Of a stretch of DNA of 64,000 nucleotides, positions 43,901 through 52,869 are shown piece by piece; the first letter of the stretch is position 1, and each line of letters opens with the position of its first letter. Origin of the DNA: CAZESS01 sp964414415. GTDB lineage: Archaea; Thermoplasmatota; E2; UBA202; DSCA01. The notes under the pieces are model-generated. The model saw nothing but the letters and a program-made list of their open reading frames with translations. It was not told the origin of the DNA and did no database searches. The stretch spans positions 55,521 to 119,520 of the forward strand of contig CAYPWJ010000003.1 in NCBI GenBank assembly GCA_964414415.1, given 5' to 3'. Made by a program: the position numbers and the translations under genes.

Positions 43901-45166
43901 ATTAACTTCCGCGACAGATACGTTATTTTCACTCGTAGAGGAATAGACCTCGAAAAATATCCTGGGGTTAAAGAGTATTTGAATCAATACAAAGAATCTC
44001 TAATACCAAAGCCGGAAGGGTGGGATGACAAACACGATGGAGAATGGAAAGGCCGTAAACCAGGAAGTTATGAGTGGTACGAAATTCAGGACACAGTAGA
44101 TTACTATGAAGCATTTGAAAAACCAAAGATAGTCTTTCCAGATATTGCCATGAATTCTAGATTTGCCTTTGACAATGATAAAAGATACGTCCTCAACACA
44201 GGGTATGTTATCCCTGTTGATGATTTCTTCTTGCTGGCCATACTCAATTCCACGCTAATCGAGAGCTGGTATCGGCATAATTCCGCGGTGCTCGGCGATG
44301 CAGACATGGGCGGAAGAATGCGTTTTATTTACCAATACGTCTCAAAAATCCCGATAAAGGAAATCAGTTATGACACTCCTGAGCCAGAAAGAAAAAAGTT
44401 GACTAAGGATGCACAAGACCATTACCGAGACTACCTAACGAATGACGACACGGAGATATTCGAGCTCATCGATGCGCTACTACCGCAAGCAGACAGAGAA
44501 CAAAAAAGCGACGTCGCCAAAGAGTTACTAGCCTCTCTTGCCCGAAAGATGACAGAATATAAGCAGCAGAGAGACAACCTCAACCTCAACGTGCTCGACT
44601 ATCTCGGCAACTACGTCTCCGGTAACAAGTTATCCGAGCTGTCTACACCGCCGCAGGGCCTCTCCTCAACCATACTCGTCAAGACAGCCACCGAGCTAGA
44701 CAACCTTCGCATCGGATCCATATCGTTCGATAGAAATGGGAAGAAACTCGTACTGTATGCGACAGCACGATACAAGCCAGAAAATCCAGATAAACATGAC
44801 ACCGACAGGTGGGGCTACACCGAAACCGAGACCATACCGGCGATGGAATTCCTCGACCTAACAGAGACAGAAAAAGCACTCGTGGAAGCATTCGTGCCGC
44901 TCGCCATAGAAAAAAGCGGCGGATTTGCAGGTTTCCGCGAAAACGCCACAAAGACAAAGTCACTCATCGACCGACTCGGAGACCTCACACTGCCGAAGCT
45001 AGACGACGTCGAAAGCAGCTTCAAAAAATATCTGAAAATCAAAGGCCGCGCAGACGAACTCGACAAAAAAATCAGGAAAACCGACGAGCTCATCGACCAT
45101 ATTGTCTACCGGCTCTACGGTCTCACCGACGAAGAGATAGACATCATCGAAAAAAGCCTCGACTAA
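40949..45166 (+). CDS. Type IIG-like restriction-modification enzyme (Eco57I/N6-adenine family)
   Basis: 1405 aa single-chain enzyme. A PD-(D/E)xK-like nuclease core is visible: IPDYALF near residue 98 and GLIEAKRWD near 131. Methyltransferase motif I (LDPAMGSGHFLVGA) is near 507 and motif IV (VIGNPPYVRQEQ) near 766; NPPY marks N6-adenine methylation. A target-recognition region fills the C-terminal third. It should cut unmodified foreign DNA and methylate the host's. GTG at 40949 is the longest start; ATG at 40988 (MQGELFSEH) is possible. The middle-to-late part (about 43280-44560) is visibly AT-richer than the rest. The gene splits the riboflavin group. Confidence 0.88.
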   Translation: MAELDSTRDAGEYMQGELFSEHYIADRLRDSQRFIDMTGKADEAFRIVSHIYEQKKDILERLDEHSLEDDFLKPVLAALEHVTDVQPPYLSHKGMEDIPDYALFNDEGEKQTAQRKKDVDSDTYFDVSIGLIEAKRWDKNLDRGRRRTPSVQIKRYLRMTTVKWGILTNGRKWRLYCKESPFSSNVFLEFDLQRMLEHDRAAMFRLFYAFFSHDAFRRVDGRSFLDAVYEKNIRFAREVEDDLERNVYEALRVLVEGFLRFEPNGLDRGDVEDIHDSCLILLYRLLFLFYAESKDLIQFSSHYRKYSLIHLSEKIAADMDEYAPLVDDYWQTLQRTFAIINRGSEEVVGEAGIPPYNGGLFDPDRHPFLERYSISDNYLKMAVELLARRQTDTGRQWVDYKTLQIRHLGSIYEKLLEYKVRVAETDLAVDDGEYHAAEEDEDAVVEEGELYLVTDKGERKATGSYYTPDYVVEYIVENTVGELIDERTGQARQDGESEADAILDITVLDPAMGSGHFLVGAVEYMADELVEAVNRDIENEVWDEGDRDHDWAKRAVVSHCIYGVDVNPLAVELAKLSLWLTTLSKGKPLSFLDHRLKCGNSLIGERLEDLPVLPGDERTQDRKIHTPFIDKLADQAAEIEDIPDDSLSDIKRKEQLYRQLRDSDAYKRIKTLADARTAIYFGVGDDHPELKDRYKNLAWEALMGDASKWEDKSRASWVREGREMARRQRFFHWELEFPDVFFGDGETGDNRKTDSNSTGGFDAVIGNPPYVRQEQLGKNKEYLSESYSSYHGMADLYVYFFEKGHELLKRNGLFGYISSNKFIQAGYGKNLRSFLTNGIFVKEIVDFGELPVFPEAATFPAIFITEKSGREERPTTYTKVKSLDFVSLEQLVDDASDSLLPSCFQGDTWNLVSEREIRIVQKMDRKGVPLEQYVDGNIEYGIKTGLNDVFVIDRTLKDDIVSRDPASSEIIKPALAGDDIRRYKINFRDRYVIFTRRGIDLEKYPGVKEYLNQYKESLIPKPEGWDDKHDGEWKGRKPGSYEWYEIQDTVDYYEAFEKPKIVFPDIAMNSRFAFDNDKRYVLNTGYVIPVDDFFLLAILNSTLIESWYRHNSAVLGDADMGGRMRFIYQYVSKIPIKEISYDTPEPERKKLTKDAQDHYRDYLTNDDTEIFELIDALLPQADREQKSDVAKELLASLARKMTEYKQQRDNLNLNVLDYLGNYVSGNKLSELSTPPQGLSSTILVKTATELDNLRIGSISFDRNGKKLVLYATARYKPENPDKHDTDRWGYTETETIPAMEFLDLTETEKALVEAFVPLAIEKSGGFAGFRENATKTKSLIDRLGDLTLPKLDDVESSFKKYLKIKGRADELDKKIRKTDELIDHIVYRLYGLTDEEIDIIEKSLD

Positions 45167-45260
45167 CAACAGGACAACGCTGCACCGGGCGTTTTTTCCT
45201 CCCCCTCCCCTATCGGCGTAAACGCTAAAAGGACACCAGGGTTTATGGAGGACGAGACAG

Positions 45261-45719
45261 ATGAAGCACATCGGCATCGCGGATACCACGTTCGCCCGGT
45301 ATGACATGGCAGCCGCGGCGATCGACGAGCTCAAAAGCAACGCCACTGGCTTCAAGATAGAGCGGTACACCGTCCCCGGCGTCAAGGATCTGCCATGCGC
45401 CGCACGGCGGCTCATCGACCGTGGCTGCGACATCATAATGGCGCTGGCGATGCCCGGGCCCGCCGACATCGACCGGCAGTGCGCCCACGAGGCCTCGCAG
45501 GGGCTCATCCAGCTGCAGGTGCAGACGGGTGTCCACATTGTCGAGGTCTTCGTCCACGAGAGCGAGGCCGACGACGACGCGGAGCTCCGATGGCTGGCGG
45601 AGCAGCGCAGCCGCGACCACGCGGTCAACGTCGTCAACCTGCTGTATCACCCCGAGCGGCTGCAGCGGCAGGCCGGCACCGGGCAGCGCGAAGGCTACGA
45701 AGACGCCGAGCCGCTGTAA
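45261..45719 (+). CDS. ribC: Archaeal riboflavin synthase
   Basis: 152 aa. It matches the archaeal riboflavin synthase that resembles lumazine synthase rather than the bacterial enzyme: IGIADTTFARYDMA at the start, RYTVPGVKDLPCAARRL near 35, IIMALAMPGPADID near 58, CAHEASQGLIQLQ near 75 and HIVEVFVHESEA near 90. It converts two 6,7-dimethyl-8-ribityllumazines into riboflavin. It lies 5 kb from ribB-ribL, separated by the RM gene, and ends ~70 bp before the convergent TFB gene. Confidence 0.92.
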   Translation: MKHIGIADTTFARYDMAAAAIDELKSNATGFKIERYTVPGVKDLPCAARRLIDRGCDIIMALAMPGPADIDRQCAHEASQGLIQLQVQTGVHIVEVFVHESEADDDAELRWLAEQRSRDHAVNVVNLLYHPERLQRQAGTGQREGYEDAEPL

Positions 45720-45790
45720 AGCTGTATAGAGCTGTAAAAAAAAGACGCTGCGGTGACCCGGATTCATTCCCGCGTCTCCCGCTTCTTTTG

Positions 45791-46738
45791 TTACATGTGC
45801 CCCGGGAGGTCGAGGTCGAGGTGTTCCACCATCTCCTTATAGCGGTTCCTGATGGTCACCTCGGTGACACCTGCGACGGTGGCGACGTCGCTCTGCGTCC
45901 TGCTTTCTCCCCCCTGAAGCGAGGTGATGTAGATGATTGCCGCCGCTATCCCGGTGGGTCCCCGCCCGCTCGTCAGACCCTGCTCCTTCGTCCGTCGGAG
46001 GATGTCCAGGGCGTTGCGTTCGGTGTCCTCATGCAGGTCGAGCTTCCTGCAAAAACGAGACAGGTAGTCCTGCGGCTGGAGCGGAATGAGCTTCAGCTTC
46101 AGTTCCCGGGAGAGAAAACGAAATGTTTTCCCGATCTCCTTCCTGTCCACCCCGGCGGACTCCGCCACTTCTTCCAGGGTGCGGGGGGCACCGCATTGGC
46201 GGCAGGCGGCATACAGGGCAGCAGCGGTGACCGCCTCCACGCTTCGCCCCCGTATCAGTCGTTGCTCCACCGCGCTCCGGTACAACGCGGCGGTTGCCTC
46301 CCGCACCTGCCGGGGTAATTCCATGCTCGAGGAAATCCTGTCCAGGCGGGAGAGCGCAAAGGACATGTCGCCCCGGGACGTTTTTCCTCTGCCGACGCGC
46401 TGCTGCCATTTCCGCAGCCGGTATACCCCCGGGCGGTTGCGTGCTGGAATCGATTTTCCATAGCTGTCTGTGTTCTTCCAGTCGATAACGGTGGGGAGGT
46501 CCGAGGGATGCCGCACCGGCCCGCCGGTTCGAGCGACTTTTTTTTGTTCCTCCTGGTCGAAGGCACGCCATTCCGGTCCCTGGTCTATATATTTGTCCTC
46601 GATGACCAATCCACATTGTCTGCATACAAGTTCCCCGCGCTCATAGTCACGGGCGATGCGGGCTGAGCCGCACTCCGGGCATTGTGTAATCTCTTCCTGC
46701 TTTACCCTGTTATTCTTTGACATTATCTTCTTTGACAT
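45791..46738 (-). CDS. tfb: Transcription initiation factor B (TFB)
   Basis: 315 aa. The N-terminal zinc ribbon is TQCPECGSARIARDYERG...VCRQCG (residues ~18-42), then the B-finger/linker with GPEWRAFDQEEQKK, and two cyclin repeats (ALSRLDRISSSMELP, AAALYAACRQCG; LDLHEDTERNALDILRR, AAAIIYITSLQGG). It recruits RNA polymerase to TATA-bound TBP. The start lies in a 15-bp tandem repeat that gives two alternative in-frame ATGs, 46738 and 46723. A TATA-like box (ctttatac) is ~45 nt upstream. Confidence 0.95.
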   Translation of the reverse strand: MSKKIMSKNNRVKQEEITQCPECGSARIARDYERGELVCRQCGLVIEDKYIDQGPEWRAFDQEEQKKVARTGGPVRHPSDLPTVIDWKNTDSYGKSIPARNRPGVYRLRKWQQRVGRGKTSRGDMSFALSRLDRISSSMELPRQVREATAALYRSAVEQRLIRGRSVEAVTAAALYAACRQCGAPRTLEEVAESAGVDRKEIGKTFRFLSRELKLKLIPLQPQDYLSRFCRKLDLHEDTERNALDILRRTKEQGLTSGRGPTGIAAAIIYITSLQGGESRTQSDVATVAGVTEVTIRNRYKEMVEHLDLDLPGHM

Positions 46739-46742
46739 TATC
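46713..46742 (-). repeat. 15-bp tandem duplication over the TFB start codon
   Basis: The plus-strand unit TTCTTTGACATTATC occurs twice without a gap (46713-46727 and 46728-46742). It duplicates the start region so that the protein reads MSKKIMSKN with two Met starts. A replication slippage event is the simple explanation. Confidence 0.7.
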
Positions 46743-46973
46743 TATCCTTTGCCCCCGGAAAAGGTCTATACCGCCGGTTGTATAAAGCTTTATGGGGCAC
46801 GGGCACCGGGCGGCCGCGGTCTCGTTTATCCCCGGGATAGACGATATAGCTTTGGATAGCTTCAGGTGCGGTGGAGGGGGTATAGAGATACGGCAAAAAA
46901 CAGAGAAAAAAGGGAAAAGGGCAGGCGGGTCCTGCATACGGGGAACGACCCCGTCGGTTGAGACGTACGTCGA

Positions 46974-47165
46974 TTACTCGATGACTTCGACGTGGACGGC
47001 TTTGGGTCCACGTGATTCCTCTTGCATGTCGAACTTGACTTTTGTTCCTTCGTTCAGTTGGGCGCCCGACTGGACGTCGGACTCGTGTACAAATACGTCT
47101 TTCTCGCTTTCGTCTGTCCCTATGAATCCATAGGACATCATCCATTTCTTTACGGTTCCTTCCAT
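46974..47165 (-). CDS. Cold-shock-domain protein
   Basis: 63 aa, a stand-alone CspA-like protein: MEGTVKKWMMSYGFIGTD with RNP1-like KKWMMSYGFI, KDVFVHESDV as RNP2-like, and SRGPKAVHVEVI at the end. It binds single-stranded nucleic acid. The ATG at 47165 is used because the CSD begins there; the TATA box at 47201-47210 puts the transcription start some 10-15 nt upstream. A second cold-shock domain occurs in the fusion protein at 35172-35570. Confidence 0.9.
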   Translation of the reverse strand: MEGTVKKWMMSYGFIGTDESEKDVFVHESDVQSGAQLNEGTKVKFDMQEESRGPKAVHVEVIE

Positions 47166-47200
47166 TGTAGGTGTTTCTCCTGCTCCCCATACCTGCGCTC

Positions 47201-47210
47201 TTATATATAG
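47201..47210 (-). promoter_or_regulatory. TATA box of the cold-shock gene
   Basis: The sequence ctatatataa on the minus strand is a near-perfect archaeal TATA box and lies 36-45 nt before the ATG at 47165, implying a short leader. Confidence 0.6.
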
Positions 47211-47324
47211 TTTGGGTGCTCCCGCTGGCGCTACTACCGTAGTTTCTACCACAAATTATTTAATCAAATGTTGATTTAAGGGCTCAGGGGTATAAAAGTG
47301 ACTCAAGCCTTGGTCTTTCGTCAT

Positions 47325-50300
47325 TTGAAAAAATCGCTCATTGCTTTTATCGTCATTGCCTCGCTGCTCGGGAGCACATGGAGCACGCCGGGCGTGCTGC
47401 CGGGTGTGCAGGCCGCCGACGGACCAAACGTCGCGCTGGTCGATGGAAGCCTCTCGGTGTTCCCGGCTGACATCTACCGGCATGACGAGGTGCAGGTCAA
47501 CGTGACGGTGGCAAACACCGGTGACACCGACCTGGAGGATGTCGGGGTTGCCCTGTATCTCGATACGCCCACGAACCCGGTTGCCACTGTGTCGGTTGAC
47601 CTCGCTGCCGGGGAGCAGCGGAACCTGACGCTGTACTGGGTTGCCGACGACGTCGGCAACTACACGCTGCTTGTCGTCGTGGATTACGACAACGCCGTTG
47701 CGGAAACCAACGAGGATGACAACACGGGCAGCCTGGCGGTCGAGGTGCAGCAGCCCAGCTATCCGCCGTTCCCGCCTGCTCCTCGTGCCGCTGCGTGGTG
47801 GAAGCCCGACTGGCATTACCGGGTGCCGGTGACTGTTCGGCGGGGCAGCCGCCGGGAGGACTTCGTCTATGAGGACAAGACGGTCCGGCGGACGTTTGAC
47901 TTCACCGGCCTCATGGAGGTCATCCGGCAGCGGCAGGGGGCTGCGTATCCAACGAAGGCGTTTGACCCGGATTCGGTGCGCGTCGTCGCCTACACGCGGG
48001 AGAACGACACGTGGCATCCGGCGGGAAGCACCGGCCATGAGCTTGTCTTCAGCGATGACTACGACGCGGAGGACAACGCCAACGTCACCGTCTCGTGGGT
48101 GCTGGACGGCGCGTCGTCTCCACATGAGATGCGTCATTACTATGTCTACTGGGACACCGTCGGCAATGGAGACATCTCCGGTGTCTACGGCGACGCCGGC
48201 ATCAGAAACGCGGAGTTCGAAGGCGGCGGTACCGGCTGGAAGAACAACAGCGAGCCGACCGTCGGCGTGCCGATACCGGGCTTTGATGACATCTCCACCT
48301 GGCGGCTGTCCACCGCGGCGAGCCCGACCGACCCGGCGGATACCTGCTACCGCATCTACCGTCGCGGTGCCATCTGGCAGGAGGGATGGTACGGCAAGGT
48401 CTACCAGCATTTCACTGTGCCGGATGCCGGTGCTGCCTCGCGGTACATGCTCCACGCCGACGTGTATTTCAACGAGACGGAGCTCGACGGCGTGGAGTGG
48501 GAGCTCACGCTTGACGGGCAGACGGTGGAAAGCGGCGCCGTCACCGGGGGATGGCAGTCCATCGACGCCGACGTCACCACCTACGTCCAAGGCAAGGGCA
48601 CCGCCACGGTTGCCTTCAGGGTCTATGTCACCTCGCTTGACGCCACGCTGCTGGCGGACGTCGCAGGATACCTGGATGGCTGCTGGCTTGCAGTAACGCC
48701 GAACCCCAACGTGACGGTGCTGTCGGAGCAGGCGCACGGCTGGTGGGGCGGGATTGCAGACGGCGAGATAGACGGCATGCCCGTCGACCAGCCGCCGACC
48801 TACATGGCCGGTGTCTCCGGGAGAAACGCCATTGAGAGCGTCAACGTCAGCGCCGTCGCCAGCCCGCGGGAGGTCATGGCGACGCTCCAGTACCCGGCGC
48901 CCCGGACCGCCATCGCCCGGCAGTCGATACCGCTGCCCGATGCAGGCTTCGAGACGGGGACTGATTACACGACGCTGTTTTATTCAAATGAGCAGACGAC
49001 GGAGGCAACGTTCTCCAGCGTGTCGCACAGCGGCGGGCAGGGCGTCCAGCTGTTGATGAGCGACTACACCGGGAAATACAAGATGCTCGACGAGCCAGTG
49101 AGCCCCGACGACATGGTCGGCTTCCGGCAGGAGCTCTCGCAGACCATCCTGCTGTCGCATCTTCCATCCGTGTGGTTCTGGTACCGGGTTGACGGCTACA
49201 CGGCGCAGAGCACCCTCGACGTCACGCTCATGACCTCGGGCGCCCCCGACAGGACCCATACGATTCCGATGAGCGAGCTGACAGCTGACGCTGGATGGCA
49301 CCGGTACGTCGTCGACGAGACCGTCCTCGACGAATGGCGGTCCGGTGCGGGCACGCTGACCGGCATCGAGGTCCGGCTCACCGCCAACACGGAAAGCGGC
49401 GAGAACACCCTGTACATCGACGACATGGGCTACGCGTTCATGCCGGTGCAGGGTGGCACGGACCGCCGCCGCTGGCATCTCCCGGACCTGTATGCGTTCG
49501 ACGCTGGCGCGGAGACAGGGATGTGGAACCTCAGGGTCACCATGACGGACGGCGCTGGCTACCGGGTGACGAACGTGACGTCTCTCTTGGTGACGCCGGC
49601 TGCCAATCTCAACGTGGAACAGATCTCGGCGCCTGGAGACGTGCAGGAGGGTACAGCTGCATCGATTACGGTTACCGTGGCCAACACCGGCCGGAAGGAC
49701 GTCGCTGCGTCGCCGCCGGTCAACCTGTCGCTCTCCGTCTCGCAGGACGACCAGCGTGTGAAAATGGTGAAGGGACTGGGTGCCCTCGCTGCGGGTGCCT
49801 CCAAGGAACTGACGTTTACCTGGCGTGCGTCCTATGGCGTCCCCGCCGATCGGGGGAGATGGGAGATACGGGCGGACGTCAACCAGGACAACGCGATACC
49901 GGAGACAGACAAGGGCGACAACTGGAACGTCAAGTTCATCGAGGTGACGCCCCGGCCGGACCTGGAGCTGCACATGTACGACCTTGGCTTCACGCCGCTG
50001 CATCCAGACGTCAACGAGACGGTCAATGTCAGCGTGCTCCTTCACAACACCGGCTACCGGAACACGACCGCCACGCTGCAGCTCTACGCCCGGGAGCAGG
50101 GCACCCAGCGGTACACGCTCATCCCCAACGGGTCCATCGAGCAGATCATCGGTCGGCGGACAAATGAAACGATCTTTGCCACCTGGACGCCGCCGGGCAA
50201 CGGCACCTACGCCGTCAAGGTGGCCGCCAGCTGCCAGGATGAATCACGCACCGGGAACAACCAGGCCGTCAAGTACATCCGCGTCGGCGGCCCCGCCGAC

Positions 50301-51329
50301 GGGTCACCGCCATCCATCACGAACATCCGGATCTCGAACGCCACTCGATATCGGGGTGACCCCGTCAACATATCGGCGAACATCCGCGACAACGAGACCA
50401 CCGTCGACGAGGCAGTCGTCGTGATATCGAGGGACGACGGCACGTCGATGTCCCGGCGGATGGCCCGCGTCGGCGACACGAACATCTTCTACTACAACGC
50501 GAGCTACGGCACCGTCGGCTACTACAGCTGCCGGGTCGAGGCCTACGACACCGGCGGCGACGGCGTCGGCCGGCGCAACCGCGCCGTCAGCGACAGCATC
50601 CCCTTCCGTATCGTCCATGCAGGCGTCGAGACCACGCCGCCGTCGATCGTCGGCGTCACCCCGGTTCCGGAGCGACAGGTCATCGGCGATCCGGTCAACG
50701 TCTCCGCTGCGATACAGGACGAACACGCACTGCAGACGGTGACGCTGCATGTCACCGGTCCAGCCGGTGAATCAACCTACACGATGTCGGGCGGCGACGG
50801 CAGCTACCACTACCAGCGTGCCTACGAGACACCCGGCGACTACAGCTGCTACGTCAAGGCGGTCGACGCATCGGCGAACCACAACAAAAACACCACCAGG
50901 GCCCACCCGGTTTCGTTTACCGTTCCCGCCGACTACGACAGCGACGGCATCCCCGACACCATCGAGCGTGAAGCAGGCGCCAACCCGCGGGAGCGCGGCG
51001 ACAACGTCAACGTCTCCGTGCCCGGCGCTGCGGGCTACCTCCTCCAGAAGATGGACACCGGGAACTACGTCTACTGGGACGGCGAGGACGGACAGCTGCG
51101 GAGCGTCACAACCGACGTCATCGACGGCGCCAAAGTCATCCTGTTCGACGCCGACGGCGACGGTGAATACGACCACTACTACGACGAGGAAAACAAGGCC
51201 ATCCGGACGTATACGCCGCCGACAGAGGCGGGCACCGGAGCCGTGATATGGGCCGTGCCTGCAGCTATCCTGTTTGCACTGGTCTGCATCATGTTCGTGT
51301 TCATCCGGCGGCGGGCGCGGCGGGGGTAG
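47325..51329 (+). CDS. Giant CARDB/Ig surface protein with C-terminal membrane anchor
   Basis: About 1334 aa. The TATA-like ggtataaaag ends at 47297, immediately before an in-frame GTG, so that GTG cannot be the start; a TTG at 47325 gives a normal signal peptide (KKSLIAFIVIASLLGS). Domains: CARDB unit near 45-150, a DUF2341-like region (WHYRVPVTVRR) near 170-310, jelly-roll-like regions, two more CARDB units near 770-990, and two Ig-like units. Calcium-type loops DYDSDGIPDTIE and FDADGDGEYD follow. A TM helix (VPAAILFALVCIMFVFI) and RRRARRG end the protein. It is an exported, C-terminally anchored, possibly adhesive protein. Confidence 0.85.
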   Translation: MKKSLIAFIVIASLLGSTWSTPGVLPGVQAADGPNVALVDGSLSVFPADIYRHDEVQVNVTVANTGDTDLEDVGVALYLDTPTNPVATVSVDLAAGEQRNLTLYWVADDVGNYTLLVVVDYDNAVAETNEDDNTGSLAVEVQQPSYPPFPPAPRAAAWWKPDWHYRVPVTVRRGSRREDFVYEDKTVRRTFDFTGLMEVIRQRQGAAYPTKAFDPDSVRVVAYTRENDTWHPAGSTGHELVFSDDYDAEDNANVTVSWVLDGASSPHEMRHYYVYWDTVGNGDISGVYGDAGIRNAEFEGGGTGWKNNSEPTVGVPIPGFDDISTWRLSTAASPTDPADTCYRIYRRGAIWQEGWYGKVYQHFTVPDAGAASRYMLHADVYFNETELDGVEWELTLDGQTVESGAVTGGWQSIDADVTTYVQGKGTATVAFRVYVTSLDATLLADVAGYLDGCWLAVTPNPNVTVLSEQAHGWWGGIADGEIDGMPVDQPPTYMAGVSGRNAIESVNVSAVASPREVMATLQYPAPRTAIARQSIPLPDAGFETGTDYTTLFYSNEQTTEATFSSVSHSGGQGVQLLMSDYTGKYKMLDEPVSPDDMVGFRQELSQTILLSHLPSVWFWYRVDGYTAQSTLDVTLMTSGAPDRTHTIPMSELTADAGWHRYVVDETVLDEWRSGAGTLTGIEVRLTANTESGENTLYIDDMGYAFMPVQGGTDRRRWHLPDLYAFDAGAETGMWNLRVTMTDGAGYRVTNVTSLLVTPAANLNVEQISAPGDVQEGTAASITVTVANTGRKDVAASPPVNLSLSVSQDDQRVKMVKGLGALAAGASKELTFTWRASYGVPADRGRWEIRADVNQDNAIPETDKGDNWNVKFIEVTPRPDLELHMYDLGFTPLHPDVNETVNVSVLLHNTGYRNTTATLQLYAREQGTQRYTLIPNGSIEQIIGRRTNETIFATWTPPGNGTYAVKVAASCQDESRTGNNQAVKYIRVGGPADGSPPSITNIRISNATRYRGDPVNISANIRDNETTVDEAVVVISRDDGTSMSRRMARVGDTNIFYYNASYGTVGYYSCRVEAYDTGGDGVGRRNRAVSDSIPFRIVHAGVETTPPSIVGVTPVPERQVIGDPVNVSAAIQDEHALQTVTLHVTGPAGESTYTMSGGDGSYHYQRAYETPGDYSCYVKAVDASANHNKNTTRAHPVSFTVPADYDSDGIPDTIEREAGANPRERGDNVNVSVPGAAGYLLQKMDTGNYVYWDGEDGQLRSVTTDVIDGAKVILFDADGDGEYDHYYDEENKAIRTYTPPTEAGTGAVIWAVPAAILFALVCIMFVFIRRRARRG

Positions 51330-51346
51330 CCCCCGCGGTGCCACGG

Positions 51347-52843
51347 CTACAGCAGCCCGCGGAGCTGCGGAACGAAGACCATCGACAGGATAGCCACGAG
51401 CACAACCACTGAAAACACAGTCGTCACATGAGACGCGATTTTTTCCCGTTGCTCACGGTCGCGGAGACCGAGCCGCCGCATCACGCTGGCGACGCCGTCA
51501 CGGAAGATGTAGCCGCCGTCGAGCGGTATCGCCGGCAGCACGTTGAACGTCCCCAGGGCGAAATTCAGCCAGAATATCCAGTAGAGCATATTGTAGGTCA
51601 TCCAGAAGCCCTGCGATTGCGTGTAGAGGTCAGCGAGCTGGCCGGGAAACGGCGACAGCCCGATGAACGGCAGCGCCAGATACGGGAGAAATGACCCTTC
51701 GAACGGCTGCAGCAACGCCGGGTAGTAGCCGGTGTCCCGGACGACGTCTGTGACGCCGTAGGCAGCCACGCCGAGGTACCCGACGCCTGCATCGCCGGCA
51801 GCGCCGGTGACGTCGCCCTTGTCAGCCAGCGTCACCGACGCATTCCGCTGCGTCCCATTCCGATGAAACGTGACATGGAGGGAGTCGCCCGGCGCGGTGG
51901 TCTCCATCAGATCGATGAAGGCCTCCTGCGTCGCCACCGGGGTAACGGTGCCGTTGTACCCCAGGCGCCACATGACGTCGCCCCGCTCCAGCGCGCCGTC
52001 AGCCGGCGAACCATCCTCGACATGCCGGATGTAGAGGCCATATCGGACGCGCCGCTCGCTGCTGTCTCCATCCCGGTGTATCTCCATCGGATACGTGGCG
52101 CCGGGCGTCAAGCCGCCGGTGACATCCCGGAACGCCGTCCGGTTTGACACCGCGGTCCCGTTCACGGCCGTGACGACGCCCCACGGGTCAACCCCGCCGT
52201 AGTCGTTACTCACGATGACGCCGTCGCTCTGCGGCGCGATCGAGGGAGCAAGCACGAATCCCAGGATCAACAGGCAGACCAGCGCCAGGACGATGTTGGT
52301 CGTCGGCCCGGCAGCGAAGACCCGGGAGCGCTTCCGCGCCGATGTCTCCTCCAGCTCCTCCTCGTCCGGCTCGACGAAGGCGCCGATGGGGACGATGAGG
52401 AAGATGACGCCCAGCGCCTTGACTTTGAGCCGGCTGGCCATGGCGAGGATGCCGTGGGAGAACTCGTGGACGACGATGGCGACGACGAGGGCGACGACGC
52501 CGTAGCCGATGGGGATGACGGGGTTGATGCCCGGCAATCCCAGCATCATCTGGGGGGACGGCGCCTGGTCCGGCGGGATCTGGAAGGTGAGGTAGACGTT
52601 CCACAGGATGAGCAGGAACATGCCGATCATGGCTGCGAGGCTGAGGACGATGCCGACGTCGGCGTAGCGGTTCCAGAACCGGTCGCGCCGTGCAATCCTG
52701 CCGATGAGTCGTTTGCCCCGCTCGGTTTTCCACATCACGGTTGGCCCCCAGAGCGAGACGGCGTCGTGCTCCCACCGGTAGACGACGAGGAGCACCCCGA
52801 TCCAGGCAAGGATGAGAATAAGGCCGATTAACAGCAGCGACAT
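51347..52843 (-). CDS. M50 site-2 protease-like membrane metalloprotease with PDZ-like insert
   Basis: 498 aa, several TM segments. The zinc site is IVVHEFSHGILAMAS near residue 125 (HExxH), and the third ligand is in VLPAIPLDGGYIF near 441. Between them lie a short cytoplasmic Glu-rich loop and PDZ-like domains (HVEDGSPADGALERGDVMW). Site-2 proteases cleave TM helices of regulators. The target is unknown. It is 26 bp downstream of the DUF373 gene on the same strand, so co-transcription is likely. Confidence 0.88.
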   Translation of the reverse strand: MSLLLIGLILILAWIGVLLVVYRWEHDAVSLWGPTVMWKTERGKRLIGRIARRDRFWNRYADVGIVLSLAAMIGMFLLILWNVYLTFQIPPDQAPSPQMMLGLPGINPVIPIGYGVVALVVAIVVHEFSHGILAMASRLKVKALGVIFLIVPIGAFVEPDEEELEETSARKRSRVFAAGPTTNIVLALVCLLILGFVLAPSIAPQSDGVIVSNDYGGVDPWGVVTAVNGTAVSNRTAFRDVTGGLTPGATYPMEIHRDGDSSERRVRYGLYIRHVEDGSPADGALERGDVMWRLGYNGTVTPVATQEAFIDLMETTAPGDSLHVTFHRNGTQRNASVTLADKGDVTGAAGDAGVGYLGVAAYGVTDVVRDTGYYPALLQPFEGSFLPYLALPFIGLSPFPGQLADLYTQSQGFWMTYNMLYWIFWLNFALGTFNVLPAIPLDGGYIFRDGVASVMRRLGLRDREQREKIASHVTTVFSVVVLVAILSMVFVPQLRGLL

Positions 52844-52869
52844 TACCGCCCTAATGCCCCTCTCGTTTA

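Noticed and set aside
40949..45166. BREX PglX-type methyltransferase
   Set aside because: The N-terminal PD-(D/E)xK core and the absence of other BREX genes fit a single-chain type IIG enzyme better.
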